DNA from: Balneola sp.
GTDB taxonomy: Bacteria; Bacteroidota; Rhodothermia; Balneolales; Balneolaceae
Length of the DNA: 64,000 nucleotides
Direction: 5' to 3'
Assembly: GCA_002694685.1 (NCBI GenBank)
Contig: NZMW01000016.1
Span: 62,001-126,000, forward strand
Shown: one piece after another, positions 17,243 through 26,341 of the stretch
Position numbering within the stretch: position 1 is the first letter of the stretch
Layout: each line of letters opens with the position of its first letter
The notes under the pieces: model-generated
What the model was told of the DNA's origin: nothing
The model's database searches: none
The model's input: the letters and a program-made list of their open reading frames with translations, nothing else
Made by a program: the position numbers and the translations under genes

Positions 17243-18703
17243 TTATAGCTCAAATGCTATGTATTGTTCCAAATCATTTCTAAGAACAGTTAACAAAATA
17301 ATGTTGCCTTCTGCTTCTTCTATTTCGTCATAAAAATCAGATGCTGAATCAATGGCTTCTCTACCGACTTCAGTGATTACATCTTCACTTCTAAGCCCCC
17401 TCTCGTAGGCGTTACTTCCATCGCTGACATTTAGAACAACAACTCCTTCCGTTTCGTTTGCTATATCCAGTTGTCGTCGGATATCAGAATTCAGATCTCT
17501 TACCGTGAAGCCAAGTCGCTCATCTATACTTTCCTGAGCTTGTGAATTACCCGCTGCCATTGACTCGCCCGGTCTCTCTCCTAACGTGACAACCAGTTCC
17601 ATAGTATCTCCGCCTCTGATAATACCCAAAGTAATTTCATCTCCGGGTTTGAAAACAGCAATACTTGTTCTGAAACTATTCCAATCTCTGATTTTATTTT
17701 CATTGAGAGAAACAATTACATCTTTGGCTTCAAGGCCGGCCTCATCAGCAGGACTGTCATCTTCGACACGCCCTACAATAATACCACGCTCATTATCTAA
17801 ACCAAGAGCTTTTGCCATGGTCTGATCTACCTCACCGGCCATATACATACCAAGATATCCGCGGGATACTTCCCCATCTTCAATCAGGTCGTTCATAATT
17901 CGTTTGGCAAGATTGATCGGGATAGCAAAGCCGATACCATCATTACCGCCTGAACGAGAAGCAATAGCAGAATTGATTCCTACTAATTGGCCATTGATAT
18001 CAATCAACGCTCCACCTGAATTTCCTGGGTTGATGGCAGCATCAGTTTGAATGTAATCACCATACTGAGTCAGGTTTGTCAGTGAACGCCCGCGTGCACT
18101 CACAATTCCAAATGAAACCGTGTGAGCCAAATCTTCTGATAGCGGACTTCCAATAGCCAATACAAAAGAACCGACTTTGGCATTATCGCTATTACCCAGT
18201 TCCAGTGCGGGTGGGTTATCCATATCAATTTGAAGAACTGCAATATCCGTTTCAGGATCCGTTCCTATCAGCTCTGCATCTACTTCATTTCCATTAAACA
18301 GACGAACTCTAATTTCATCGGTATCTGCAATTACGTGATTGTTGGTAAGAATGTATCCTTCATCAGAAACAACCACTCCGGAACCAAGCCCACGCTGCAC
18401 TCGCTCTCTAGTTTGTCCTTCATCCTGCGGATTTCCAAAGAACTGAGAAAAAGGATTCACAACCCTAACTTCCTGCGTTCTTTTGGTTGTTATTGTTACT
18501 ACAGATGGATTTGTTTTCTCAGCTATGTCAACAATAGCGTCATTAAAATCTTTAAGCGAAGCTGCTGGTCTGTTCTCAGCAGATTCAACTTTGGTATCAT
18601 TATTCGATAACGAAACTGCATTATCATTTGTGGCCATATTGAAACCTAACAACACAAGTACTGCTGCGGCCACCCCAAATATATTTCTTACTGTGGTATT
18701 CAT
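17243..18703 (-). CDS. DegP/HtrA-type periplasmic serine protease
   Basis: Periplasmic S1C serine protease/chaperone of the HtrA (DegP/DegQ) family, about 486 residues. I chose the ATG at 18703 because a membrane-anchoring signal (VRNIFGVAAAVLVLLGF) then begins at residue 5. An in-frame ATG at 18748 would add 15 polar residues before it, and neither has a clear ribosome binding site. Catalytic triad: His in TNNHVIADTD, Asp in DPETDIAVLQID, Ser in NPGNSGGALID. Two PDZ domains follow (GYLGMYMAGEVD onward, and ERLGFTVRDLNSD onward). Hairpin elements A and B lie downstream, and Hsp20 with its terminator upstream, so it is probably transcribed alone. Confidence 0.95.
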   Translation of the reverse strand: MNTTVRNIFGVAAAVLVLLGFNMATNDNAVSLSNNDTKVESAENRPAASLKDFNDAIVDIAEKTNPSVVTITTKRTQEVRVVNPFSQFFGNPQDEGQTRERVQRGLGSGVVVSDEGYILTNNHVIADTDEIRVRLFNGNEVDAELIGTDPETDIAVLQIDMDNPPALELGNSDNAKVGSFVLAIGSPLSEDLAHTVSFGIVSARGRSLTNLTQYGDYIQTDAAINPGNSGGALIDINGQLVGINSAIASRSGGNDGIGFAIPINLAKRIMNDLIEDGEVSRGYLGMYMAGEVDQTMAKALGLDNERGIIVGRVEDDSPADEAGLEAKDVIVSLNENKIRDWNSFRTSIAVFKPGDEITLGIIRGGDTMELVVTLGERPGESMAAGNSQAQESIDERLGFTVRDLNSDIRRQLDIANETEGVVVLNVSDGSNAYERGLRSEDVITEVGREAIDSASDFYDEIEEAEGNIILLTVLRNDLEQYIAFEL

Positions 18704-18803
18704 ATGTATGATGATTTGATTCTTATTAATCGATTGCGGTATGTACAACGCATTAACATTTTAAAATTGTGCACATCCACAAACCTTTACATTTCAACCG
18801 ATA

Positions 18804-18842
18804 TAAAAAAGAAACCGAAGCCCCGATCATGGGACTTCGGTT
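18804..18842 (-). terminator. Rho-independent terminator of hsp20
   Basis: AACCGAAG (18813-18820) pairs with CTTCGGTT (18835-18842); inner CCC and GGG extend the stem across a bulge. On the minus strand the stem is followed by TTCTTTTTTAT. It lies about 25 bases beyond the hsp20 stop and upstream of the degP promoter region. Confidence 0.8.
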
Positions 18843-18865
18843 GCCTTAACCTAATAATGGACAGA

Positions 18866-19294
18866 TTATGATATCTTGATCTGCTTCTTAACTTTTTGCT
18901 CGCTCTTTGCAATGGTAATATTCAGTATTCCATTTTCGTAAGCGGCTTCTATACTCTCTTCATCAATAGAATCCGGCAGTTGGAAAGAGCGACTAAAAGA
19001 ACCATATCCTGATTCTAAGCGATGGTAGTTTTTACCATTTTCTTCATTTTCGAATTTTCGCTCGCCGCTAATTGTAAGGCGACCGTGCTCTAGATCAACT
19101 GTGATATCATCTTTGTTTACACCTGGTATCGTTACTGAAATCTCGAAATTATCTCCAGTCTCAGAAATGTCTACGCTCGGTGTAAATGAATCTTTTCTGT
19201 AATTCAGAGAATCATTAAAGAACTCGTCTAATACATCACTGAATCGTTTTGAATGAAGATCAACGTTGGGTCGGTTATATTTCAAAAGTGCCAT
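18866..19294 (-). CDS. Small heat shock protein, Hsp20 family
   Basis: ATP-independent holdase chaperone of 142 residues that binds unfolding proteins for later refolding by DnaK/ClpB. The alpha-crystallin domain spans about 38-130 and includes PSVDISETGDNFEISVTIPG, the LEHGRLTISGER strand and the signature AAYENGILNITIAK near the C-terminus. The C-terminal QIKIS resembles the I-x-I anchor. A GAGG ribosome binding site precedes the ATG. A sigma-54-type promoter lies 60 bases upstream (19354-19370) and a terminator follows, so this is an independently controlled single gene. Confidence 0.95.
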   Translation of the reverse strand: MALLKYNRPNVDLHSKRFSDVLDEFFNDSLNYRKDSFTPSVDISETGDNFEISVTIPGVNKDDITVDLEHGRLTISGERKFENEENGKNYHRLESGYGSFSRSFQLPDSIDEESIEAAYENGILNITIAKSEQKVKKQIKIS

Positions 19295-19353
19295 AATTAA
19301 CCTCGTAATTGAGTTTTTTGGTTCATTTATTCACTCATAATATTGCAAGGCAC

Positions 19354-19370
19354 ATGCCAACAAAAGAGAA
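19354..19370 (-). promoter_or_regulatory. Sigma-54 (RpoN) promoter for hsp20
   Basis: On the minus strand: TTGGCATG, four bases, TTGCA. The consensus is TTGGCACG, four bases, TTGCW. The GG and GC dinucleotides are ten bases apart, as required, and only one conserved position differs. Transcription would begin near 19343, giving a leader of about 50 bases. An enhancer-binding activator would be needed; none is coded nearby. Confidence 0.7.
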
Positions 19371-19503
19371 GATCTGGTATGCTGACAGACGGACAAACTA
19401 AACCTGTTGATTTTTCAGTTTGCTAAATCACGTTAGAAAAGTTGACAGAGTGAAAAGGAAAAGTCTGACAGACTAAAACCAAAAATGGCAGAAATGAGAT
19501 GTT

Positions 19504-19570
19504 AGGTTTTAGTAACAAGGTGTTAGTGCTTTGCTTTACCTGAATTGCAAAACACTAACAACTAAAACCT
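19504..19570. repeat. Long nested inverted repeat
   Basis: Outer arms AGGTTTTAGT (19504-19513) and ACTAAAACCT (19561-19570) pair perfectly. Inner arms GTTAGTGCTTTGC (19522-19534) and GCAAAACACTAAC (19547-19559) pair at 12 of 13 positions, loop of 12 bases. It lies just beyond the DAHP synthase stop with no T-run. The rest of the 292-base gap shows only the hsp20 promoter. Confidence 0.6.
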
Positions 19571-19586
19571 TGCACCTAGAACATAA

Positions 19587-20945
19587 TTACAAATAACTCT
19601 TCTTCCATTCTCGGGCTACAAGAAAGGCCATTTCGAGACTTTGTTCGTAGTTAAGGCGAGGATCACAGAAGGTCTCATAATTTCGCTGAAGCTCTTTTTC
19701 GGCTAAACCTTTAGCTCCGCCCACACATTCAGTCACATTATCACCGGTAAGCTCGAGGTGAACACCGCCAAGGTAACTTCCCTCTGCACGGTGAATATCA
19801 AATGCGGAACGAACTTCGCTTATAATATCATCGAAGTTTCGGGTTTTGATTCCGCCATCAGTACTGAACGTATTTCCATGCATAGGATCAGAACTCCAAA
19901 CAACAGGGAAGCCTTCCCGGCGAACAGCTTTTATCAAATCTGGCAGTTCTTTCTCAATAATGTCTTTTCCAAAACGGGTAATCAATACAATCTTGCCTGC
20001 TTCGTGATTCGGATTCAGTGTCTCAATCAACTTGAGCGTTTCATCAATTTCAAAAGGCGGGCCAATCTTAATCCCCACCGGATTATTGATCCCTTTAAAA
20101 TATTCTACATGAGCACCATCCAAATCACGGGTTCGGTTCCCTAACCAAACCATGTGTGCACTTAAATTAAAATGTCCGGCTTTACGAGGCACTGCTCTTG
20201 TTTGAGCTGAATCATAATAAAGGTTCAGTGCTTCGTGAGAAGTATAAAAGTCTACTTTCTGCAGCGTTGAAAAAGTATCGGGCGCAATGGATTCAACAAA
20301 CCGAACGGCTTTGGTAATCGATTTCACCATGTCTTCATACTCAGCGTAATACTCGTTGTTTTGCATGAAGTCGAGTTCCCATTGTTCGGGATGATGTAAA
20401 TCAGCAAAACCCTCGTCAGCCAGTGCTCTCAAAAAATTGAGTGTTAAACCAGCTTTGTGATATCCTTCCAATAATCGTTGTGGGTCTGGAGTACGAATTC
20501 CTGATTCAGATTCATAGCCATTGATAAGGTCACCACGGTAGTTATGGATCTCTTCCCCATTTACGGTTTCAAAGTCATTAGATCGGGGTTTGGCATACTG
20601 GCCTGCAATTCGCCCTACTCTTAAAACAGGAACGCCCATTTCATGAATTAATATGAAACTTGTTTGAAGAAGCACCTTCACCATATTTACTATTTTAGGT
20701 GCCTTAGTTGCGTTAAAACTTTCTGCACAATCACCACCCTGCAGCAGAAAAGATTTGCCGGCAGCAACATTTGCTAGTTTCTTTTTTAACGCCTCAATTT
20801 CCCAGGACGTAACCAGCGGGGGAAGCGACTTAAGCGTTTCAAAACTATGTTCCAGCTCATCCTGATTGGGATAATCAGGAAGCTGCTTAACGGGTTTCTC
20901 TTTCCAGGAAGTGGGGGTCCAATTCTTATGTGCTACTTCTTGCAT
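19587..20945 (-). CDS. 3-deoxy-7-phosphoheptulonate synthase, class II
   Basis: Class II (plant/mycobacterial-type) DAHP synthase, 452 residues, the first step of the shikimate pathway, condensing PEP with erythrose-4-phosphate. Family landmarks: SFLLQGGDCAESF near 82-94 (metal-ligand Cys), the segment VLRVGRIAGQYAKPRSN, the PDPQRLLEGYHKAG stretch, and the C-terminal GGVHLELTGDNVTECVGG with Glu and Asp ligands. It lacks the long N-terminal extension seen in Mycobacterium. Other aromatic-pathway genes are not adjacent. It is divergent from the adenylate cyclase gene. Confidence 0.95.
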   Translation of the reverse strand: MQEVAHKNWTPTSWKEKPVKQLPDYPNQDELEHSFETLKSLPPLVTSWEIEALKKKLANVAAGKSFLLQGGDCAESFNATKAPKIVNMVKVLLQTSFILIHEMGVPVLRVGRIAGQYAKPRSNDFETVNGEEIHNYRGDLINGYESESGIRTPDPQRLLEGYHKAGLTLNFLRALADEGFADLHHPEQWELDFMQNNEYYAEYEDMVKSITKAVRFVESIAPDTFSTLQKVDFYTSHEALNLYYDSAQTRAVPRKAGHFNLSAHMVWLGNRTRDLDGAHVEYFKGINNPVGIKIGPPFEIDETLKLIETLNPNHEAGKIVLITRFGKDIIEKELPDLIKAVRREGFPVVWSSDPMHGNTFSTDGGIKTRNFDDIISEVRSAFDIHRAEGSYLGGVHLELTGDNVTECVGGAKGLAEKELQRNYETFCDPRLNYEQSLEMAFLVAREWKKSYL

Positions 20946-21062
20946 AGGTAAATTTATTGAGTGAGCGGATAAACTATCGGTTTTTTGGCGTTAATGCTTA
21001 AAATTCTTGCACATTGTTTTGCTCAATCGAATATATTAAGGTCGAATTCTAAAAAACATACC

Positions 21063-22358
21063 ATGTTAGAAACAAAACCACGCATATTGGTGGTAGATGA
21101 CCATCCGGCTCTTGTAACGTTGACAAGACACAAGCTAATTCAAAAAGGGTACGAAGTTTTAACAGCACAAAATGGGGAAGACGCGCTAGAACTGACGCGC
21201 ACGGAATATCCGGATCTCATTTTAAGTGATGTTGATATGCTTGTCATGGATGGCTTTGAACTCTGTGAAAGGGTTAAGCATGATTCCAGGCTTAATAAGA
21301 TTCCAATCATCTTAGTTACCTCGATGGTAACTACTGAGTATATCATGAAAGGTATCGAGGCCGGCGCCGACAATTATCTAACTAAACCTTATGATGATGA
21401 AACTCTGCACAGCAAAATTGAAGAGCTTCTTTTAAATCCCCCCATTCCAATTACTGACGAAGATACGGTCGGTGTTGAAATAGAAGGCAAAACCTATCAA
21501 ATACATGCTAATTATTCACATCTGGTCAATCTTCTGATTTCTACCTACAAAAATACACTTGGACAGAATAATCAGCTTAGCAAGATGCAAAGTGGGTTAA
21601 ACGCGGCCAACAAAGAGCTTGAGCTTACCAAGAAAGAGCATGAAGAACTCATTCATAACATCTTCCCACAAAAAGTAGCCGAGAACTTATTGGCCTATGG
21701 GACAGTCACTCCTGAGCGATATGAAGATGCCACCATTATGTTTACCGATTTTGAAGGATTTACCAAGGTGGTACCAACTTTATCTCCCGAAAAACTTATT
21801 GAAAGCCTCTCCTTTTATTTTGACCGGTTTGACGACTACACCGGCCAGCATAATTTGATCAAAATTAAAACCATTGGCGATAGCTACATGGCTGCCGGAG
21901 GAATTCCTGATCGCAATCACTCCCATCCAATCGATGCTATTTTAGCAGCGCTGAAGATTGTTGATTTCGTCAAAACATTTGGTGAGAAAAATCAGTCCGA
22001 TACTCCTTACCTGCCTATTCGCATTGGTATCCATACCGGAAAAACTGTAGTTGGAGTAATTGGGAAATCACGTTTTGCTTATGATTTGTGGGGCGAGACC
22101 GTAAACCTCGCAGCGCGACTGGAAGAACATTCAGGGGAAAACGCCATTAACATCTCGCAGATAACTTATGAGCGTGTTAAAGATTTCTTTGTGTGTGAGT
22201 CGAGGGGTAATGTTGAAACCAAATACACGGGAAAAATCCCTATGTATTATGTTACACGCATTAAAGAAGATCTTTCTGAGGATGACGAAGGACTATTCCC
22301 AAATCGCTTATTCATCCGTGAATATAATAGCCTGATAAGAAAGCAAGCAGAGAACTAG
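21063..22358 (+). CDS. Response regulator-adenylate cyclase fusion
   Basis: A soluble 431-residue protein: receiver domain (1-125; phosphoacceptor D56 in LSDVDM, Lys in YLTKPYDDE), a helical linker with coiled-coil character (about 165-210), and a class III nucleotide cyclase domain (about 225-400). In the cyclase, the metal Asp residues are in FTDFEGFT and TIGDSYMAAGG. The base-selecting pair looks like Lys in IKIKTIGD and Asp in FAYDLWGE, favouring ATP and hence cAMP. The transition-state Asn/Arg are in GETVNLAARLE. A longer frame from 20985 exists, but the ATG at 21063 starts right at the receiver. No histidine kinase is adjacent. Confidence 0.9.
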   Translation: MLETKPRILVVDDHPALVTLTRHKLIQKGYEVLTAQNGEDALELTRTEYPDLILSDVDMLVMDGFELCERVKHDSRLNKIPIILVTSMVTTEYIMKGIEAGADNYLTKPYDDETLHSKIEELLLNPPIPITDEDTVGVEIEGKTYQIHANYSHLVNLLISTYKNTLGQNNQLSKMQSGLNAANKELELTKKEHEELIHNIFPQKVAENLLAYGTVTPERYEDATIMFTDFEGFTKVVPTLSPEKLIESLSFYFDRFDDYTGQHNLIKIKTIGDSYMAAGGIPDRNHSHPIDAILAALKIVDFVKTFGEKNQSDTPYLPIRIGIHTGKTVVGVIGKSRFAYDLWGETVNLAARLEEHSGENAINISQITYERVKDFFVCESRGNVETKYTGKIPMYYVTRIKEDLSEDDEGLFPNRLFIREYNSLIRKQAEN

Positions 22359-22540
22359 TTCAGGTTTTTGTTTTGATTTGTTCTGAACCCAGTGAGTAGA
22401 ATTCACCCCATAATTTGAAGATTTAAGTTCCGACACTTCAGTATTTCATCCTTCCGAAATCTTTATCAAAAAGGAATGAAGGAATTCCAAGCTCTGTTTT
22501 GTATTTTTTGAAGTTCTGAAATTCCAAAATCCGAGAGACT

Positions 22541-25378
22541 TTGCAACACAATATTGTAGTACGTGGCGCCCGCGAACACAACCTCAAAAATATTGACATT
22601 GACATTCCCCGCAATCAGCTGGTTGTAATTACCGGTCTTTCCGGTTCCGGGAAATCATCGCTCGCTTTCGATACCATTTATGCTGAAGGTCAGCGCCGGT
22701 TTCTGGAATCCCTTTCTGCTTATGCACGGCAGTTTCTTGGAATGATGGAACGCCCTGCTGTCGATTTCATTGATGGTCTCTCTCCTGTTATCTCCATCGA
22801 TCAAAAAACAACCAACCGAAATCCCCGGTCTACGGTAGGTACGGTTACTGAAATCTATGACTTCCTTCGCCTGCTCTATGCACGTATTGGAGTGCCCTAT
22901 TCTTATAAAACAGGGAATGAGATGAAGAAACAGTCGGCTGATCAGGTAGTACAGGCCGTGATGGATATGCCGGAAGGAACCAAAGCTTATTGTTTAGCTC
23001 CTGTAGTACGCGGTAGAAAAGGGCATTATCGTGAACTCTTTGAACAGACTATCAAACAAGGATTTGTACAGGCTCGAATCGACGGCGAGTTTCGGGACCT
23101 TGAAGACGATATGAAACTGGATCGATACAAAACGCACAATATTGAAATTGTGGTCGACCGGTTTGTGATTTCTGAGAAAAGTGAAAAACGTATAGCCGAA
23201 AGCATCCGCCTTGCTCTTGAAATGGCTGATGGAAATGTGATCCTTGCCATAAAGGGTGAAGATGAAACCAAAGACCGCCTCTTTTCCCAAAAGCTTTTTG
23301 ATCCCGAAAGTGGACTGGCTTACGAAGATCCCGCTCCAAACTTATTTTCCTTTAACTCACCCTATGGAAACTGCAAAAAATGTGAAGGCCTTGGATATAC
23401 CTATGATGTAAGTTGGGATTTGCTCGTTCCTAATAAAGACCAAAGCGTTGAAGATGGAGGTATTCGCTTTCTTGGGGCGCCTCGGGATATTTTCGTATTC
23501 AAACAGCTCAAAGCTATTTTTGACACTTTTGATGCCGATTTTGAAACACCCATAAAAGATTATCCTCAAGAGCTAATTGATATTCTGATGAACGGGAGCG
23601 GCGATAAAAAATATTCCGTCAGCTACGATTTCAAAGACAATTCGGTGAACTATAAGCATAAGTTTGAAGGGCTCCGAAATACTATAAAAGATCAGTATCA
23701 AAACAGTAAATCCAACAAACAGCGCGATAAAGCCAAAGCATTCATGGATAAGATTACTTGTCCCAAGTGTGAAGGCGGCCGACTGAATAAGGAAGCTTTA
23801 TCCTATCGGATTGACGGTCATAATATCCACGATCTTGTTCAGAAAGATATTCAGGAATTGCGGGATACCCTCTATGGCATCAACTTAAATGAGCGCCAGC
23901 AGATTATTGGGAATCAGGTTTTAAAGGAAATTCGGGATCGGCTCGATTTCTTACTCAATGTTGGATTAACCTATCTAAGTCTGGATCGTGAAGCGCAAAC
24001 CCTCAGTGGCGGAGAAGCTCAGCGGATTCGTTTGGCTACCCAGATCGGAACACAGCTTGTTGGAGTGCTCTATATTTTGGATGAACCCAGTATTGGACTT
24101 CACCAACGAGATAACATCAAACTGATTAAATCTCTGGAAACGCTCCGCGACCTCGGTAATAGCGTAATTGTTGTAGAACATGATCGTGAGACCATTGAAC
24201 ACGCAGACTTTGTGGCTGACATGGGACCAGGTGCAGGCGTTAATGGCGGCTATATTGTAACTGCCGGCAAACCTGATGAACTCGATCCCGAATCAAGCAC
24301 CGCCCGATTCTTAAGAGATGAGGAAGTTATTGAGGTACCTGAAGAGCGAAGGAAGGGCAATGACAAATCAGTCAAAGTCACGAATGCCCGAGGTCATAAT
24401 CTCCAGCATCAGGATTTAGAAGTGCCCCTCGGTAAATTTATTTGTGTGACCGGTGTGAGTGGAAGCGGTAAGAGCTCGCTTATCAACCAAACATTAGTAC
24501 CTATTCTCTCCAATTATTTCTATAAATCAAAAACTGTTCCTCTTCCCTACGATGGAATTGAGGGCATTGATAATGTAGATAAGATTATTTCCATTGATCA
24601 AAGTCCAATTGGCCGAACTCCGCGATCAAATCCCGGTACTTATACCAAGGTTTTTGACCATATTCGCCGACTGTTTGCCGAGTTGCCGGAATCTAAAATC
24701 CGGGGGTATGATCAGGGTCGCTTTTCTTTCAATGTGAAGGGTGGCCGTTGTGAAGAATGTAATGGAGATGGCGTCCGAAAAATCGAGATGAATTTTCTCC
24801 CTGATGTATATGTGACTTGTGAAACGTGTAACGGAAAGCGATACAACCGCGAAACCCTCGAAATCTATTACAAAGGCAAAAACATTTCTGATGTATTGAA
24901 AATGCCGATTAGTGAGTCAGCAGAATTCTTTGATGCACAGCCTGCGATAAGCCGAATTCTGGGCACTTTGAATGATGTAGGATTAGGATACCTCACCTTA
25001 GGGCAATCTTCTACTACTCTTTCCGGAGGAGAAGCACAGCGCATTAAACTTGCCCGTGAACTTTCCAAAGTTGGAACCGGAGATACGCTTTATGTGATGG
25101 ATGAACCTACTACCGGACTTCATTTTCAGGATGTTCGAATGCTGGTTAATGTGATTCAGCAACTCGTTGACAAAGGAAATACCGTGATGGTTATTGAGCA
25201 TAATCTGGACCTCATCAAAGCAGCCGACTGGGTTATTGATATGGGCCCCGAAGGCGGACGCGGCGGCGGTGAAATTATTGCTACCGGTACACCGGAAGAA
25301 GTAGCTGAGGTTCAAAAATCAGAGACCGGTAAGTTTTTAAAGCAAGAGTTTGATCGATTAGAAAAACAATTGGCTTAA
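22541..25378 (+). CDS. uvrA: Excinuclease ABC subunit A
   Basis: UvrA, the damage-recognition ATPase of nucleotide excision repair, 945 residues (E. coli 940). Two ABC ATPase halves: Walker A GLSGSGKSSLAFDT near 31 and GVSGSGKSSLINQT near 640, signatures TLSGGEAQRIRLA and TLSGGEAQRIKLA, and Walker B ILDEPSIGL and VMDEPTTGL. Zinc modules CKKCEGLGY with CPKCEGGRL, and CEECNGDG with CETCNGKRY, are intact. The start is TTG at 22541: an in-frame stop at 22517-22519 leaves no ATG, and the N-terminal HNIVVRGAREHNLKNI fits the family. It converges on the dehydrogenase gene with a four-base gap. Confidence 0.98.
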   Translation: MQHNIVVRGAREHNLKNIDIDIPRNQLVVITGLSGSGKSSLAFDTIYAEGQRRFLESLSAYARQFLGMMERPAVDFIDGLSPVISIDQKTTNRNPRSTVGTVTEIYDFLRLLYARIGVPYSYKTGNEMKKQSADQVVQAVMDMPEGTKAYCLAPVVRGRKGHYRELFEQTIKQGFVQARIDGEFRDLEDDMKLDRYKTHNIEIVVDRFVISEKSEKRIAESIRLALEMADGNVILAIKGEDETKDRLFSQKLFDPESGLAYEDPAPNLFSFNSPYGNCKKCEGLGYTYDVSWDLLVPNKDQSVEDGGIRFLGAPRDIFVFKQLKAIFDTFDADFETPIKDYPQELIDILMNGSGDKKYSVSYDFKDNSVNYKHKFEGLRNTIKDQYQNSKSNKQRDKAKAFMDKITCPKCEGGRLNKEALSYRIDGHNIHDLVQKDIQELRDTLYGINLNERQQIIGNQVLKEIRDRLDFLLNVGLTYLSLDREAQTLSGGEAQRIRLATQIGTQLVGVLYILDEPSIGLHQRDNIKLIKSLETLRDLGNSVIVVEHDRETIEHADFVADMGPGAGVNGGYIVTAGKPDELDPESSTARFLRDEEVIEVPEERRKGNDKSVKVTNARGHNLQHQDLEVPLGKFICVTGVSGSGKSSLINQTLVPILSNYFYKSKTVPLPYDGIEGIDNVDKIISIDQSPIGRTPRSNPGTYTKVFDHIRRLFAELPESKIRGYDQGRFSFNVKGGRCEECNGDGVRKIEMNFLPDVYVTCETCNGKRYNRETLEIYYKGKNISDVLKMPISESAEFFDAQPAISRILGTLNDVGLGYLTLGQSSTTLSGGEAQRIKLARELSKVGTGDTLYVMDEPTTGLHFQDVRMLVNVIQQLVDKGNTVMVIEHNLDLIKAADWVIDMGPEGGRGGGEIIATGTPEEVAEVQKSETGKFLKQEFDRLEKQLA

Positions 25379-25382
25379 GATT

Positions 25383-26303
25383 TTATGAGTCTTTCACTTC
25401 GTTGATAGCTTTCTTCAAGACTTCAGCGGATTGTTGAAATTTTTCTTTTTCTCTATCATTCATTGTTATTTCGATGATGTCTTCAACCCCTTCAGAGGAA
25501 ACAAGAGATGGTAGAGAGATAGCAACATCTTTCAGGCCAAAAGCCTCATCCTGAACGGTTGAAACCGTTACGATTCTGCGCTCATTTCTCAAAATCCATT
25601 TAAGTAAGGTGGCCGTTACCAGACCGATAGCATGGTTAGTTGCCCCTTTTCTCTTGATGATTTCGTATGCAGCTTTACGGACTTTTTCGGCTATTTCGTT
25701 CTCAAATTCTGACTCCCAATTCGGCCAGTCGCGAATCGGTTTTCCTCCAATATCAGCTCCTGACCATAGTACTACCTCGCTGTCTCCGTGTTCCCCCACA
25801 ACATATGCATGAATACTTTTTGGATCTATATTCATCCGTGCTGCAACCATATCACGTAGTCGGGAGGTATCTAGGAAAGTGCCCGTGCCAATCACCTTTT
25901 CCTTTGGAAGACCCGTAAACTTCTGGTAATAATAAGTAAGTACATCCACAGGGTTTGACACAATTACTAAAATTCCTTTGAACCCTTCTAACTTTTCCGA
26001 GATGTCTTTAGCGATTCGGACATTGTCCTTTAGCAGATCAAGCCGGGATTCATTCTCACCTCCCCCTCTTCCTGCTGTCACAACAATGGCGTCACAATCA
26101 ACCATCTCTTCAATCGAGGCCGGTTTTACTTTTGCACTAGGATAAAAAGATGAACCATGATTAAGGTCCATAGCTTCTCCCTCGGCAATATCCATATTCA
26201 AGTCGTTAACCAGCAAATTTTTACAGATTCCCCGATTCAAAATACTAATTGCTACGCTGGCTCCAACCCAGCCCATTCCAATGATACCAATAGAGTTTTT
26301 CAT
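25383..26303 (-). CDS. Lactate/malate dehydrogenase family protein
   Basis: NAD-dependent 2-hydroxyacid dehydrogenase of the L-lactate/malate family, 306 residues. The Rossmann start is GIIGMGWVGASVA; catalytic residues by alignment are R87, D145, R148 and H172 (GEHGDS), all present. The substrate-specificity loop is unusual: where lactate dehydrogenases read AGxxQKPGETR (Gln102) and malate dehydrogenases have Arg102, this protein reads AGRGGGENESR, placing Gly81 at that position. So neither name is safe, and a bulkier 2-oxoacid is possible. It follows the CHASE-type kinase gene by 38 bases on the same strand and may share its transcript. Confidence 0.85.
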   Translation of the reverse strand: MKNSIGIIGMGWVGASVAISILNRGICKNLLVNDLNMDIAEGEAMDLNHGSSFYPSAKVKPASIEEMVDCDAIVVTAGRGGGENESRLDLLKDNVRIAKDISEKLEGFKGILVIVSNPVDVLTYYYQKFTGLPKEKVIGTGTFLDTSRLRDMVAARMNIDPKSIHAYVVGEHGDSEVVLWSGADIGGKPIRDWPNWESEFENEIAEKVRKAAYEIIKRKGATNHAIGLVTATLLKWILRNERRIVTVSTVQDEAFGLKDVAISLPSLVSSEGVEDIIEITMNDREKEKFQQSAEVLKKAINEVKDS

Positions 26304-26341
26304 AATTAATTAACGATACTTAAGTCTTGTTAAATTAGATT

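Noticed and set aside
18704-18748. Longer N-terminus for the DegP-type protein
   Set aside because: It would place 15 polar residues before the signal segment; the internal ATG gives a normal export signal.
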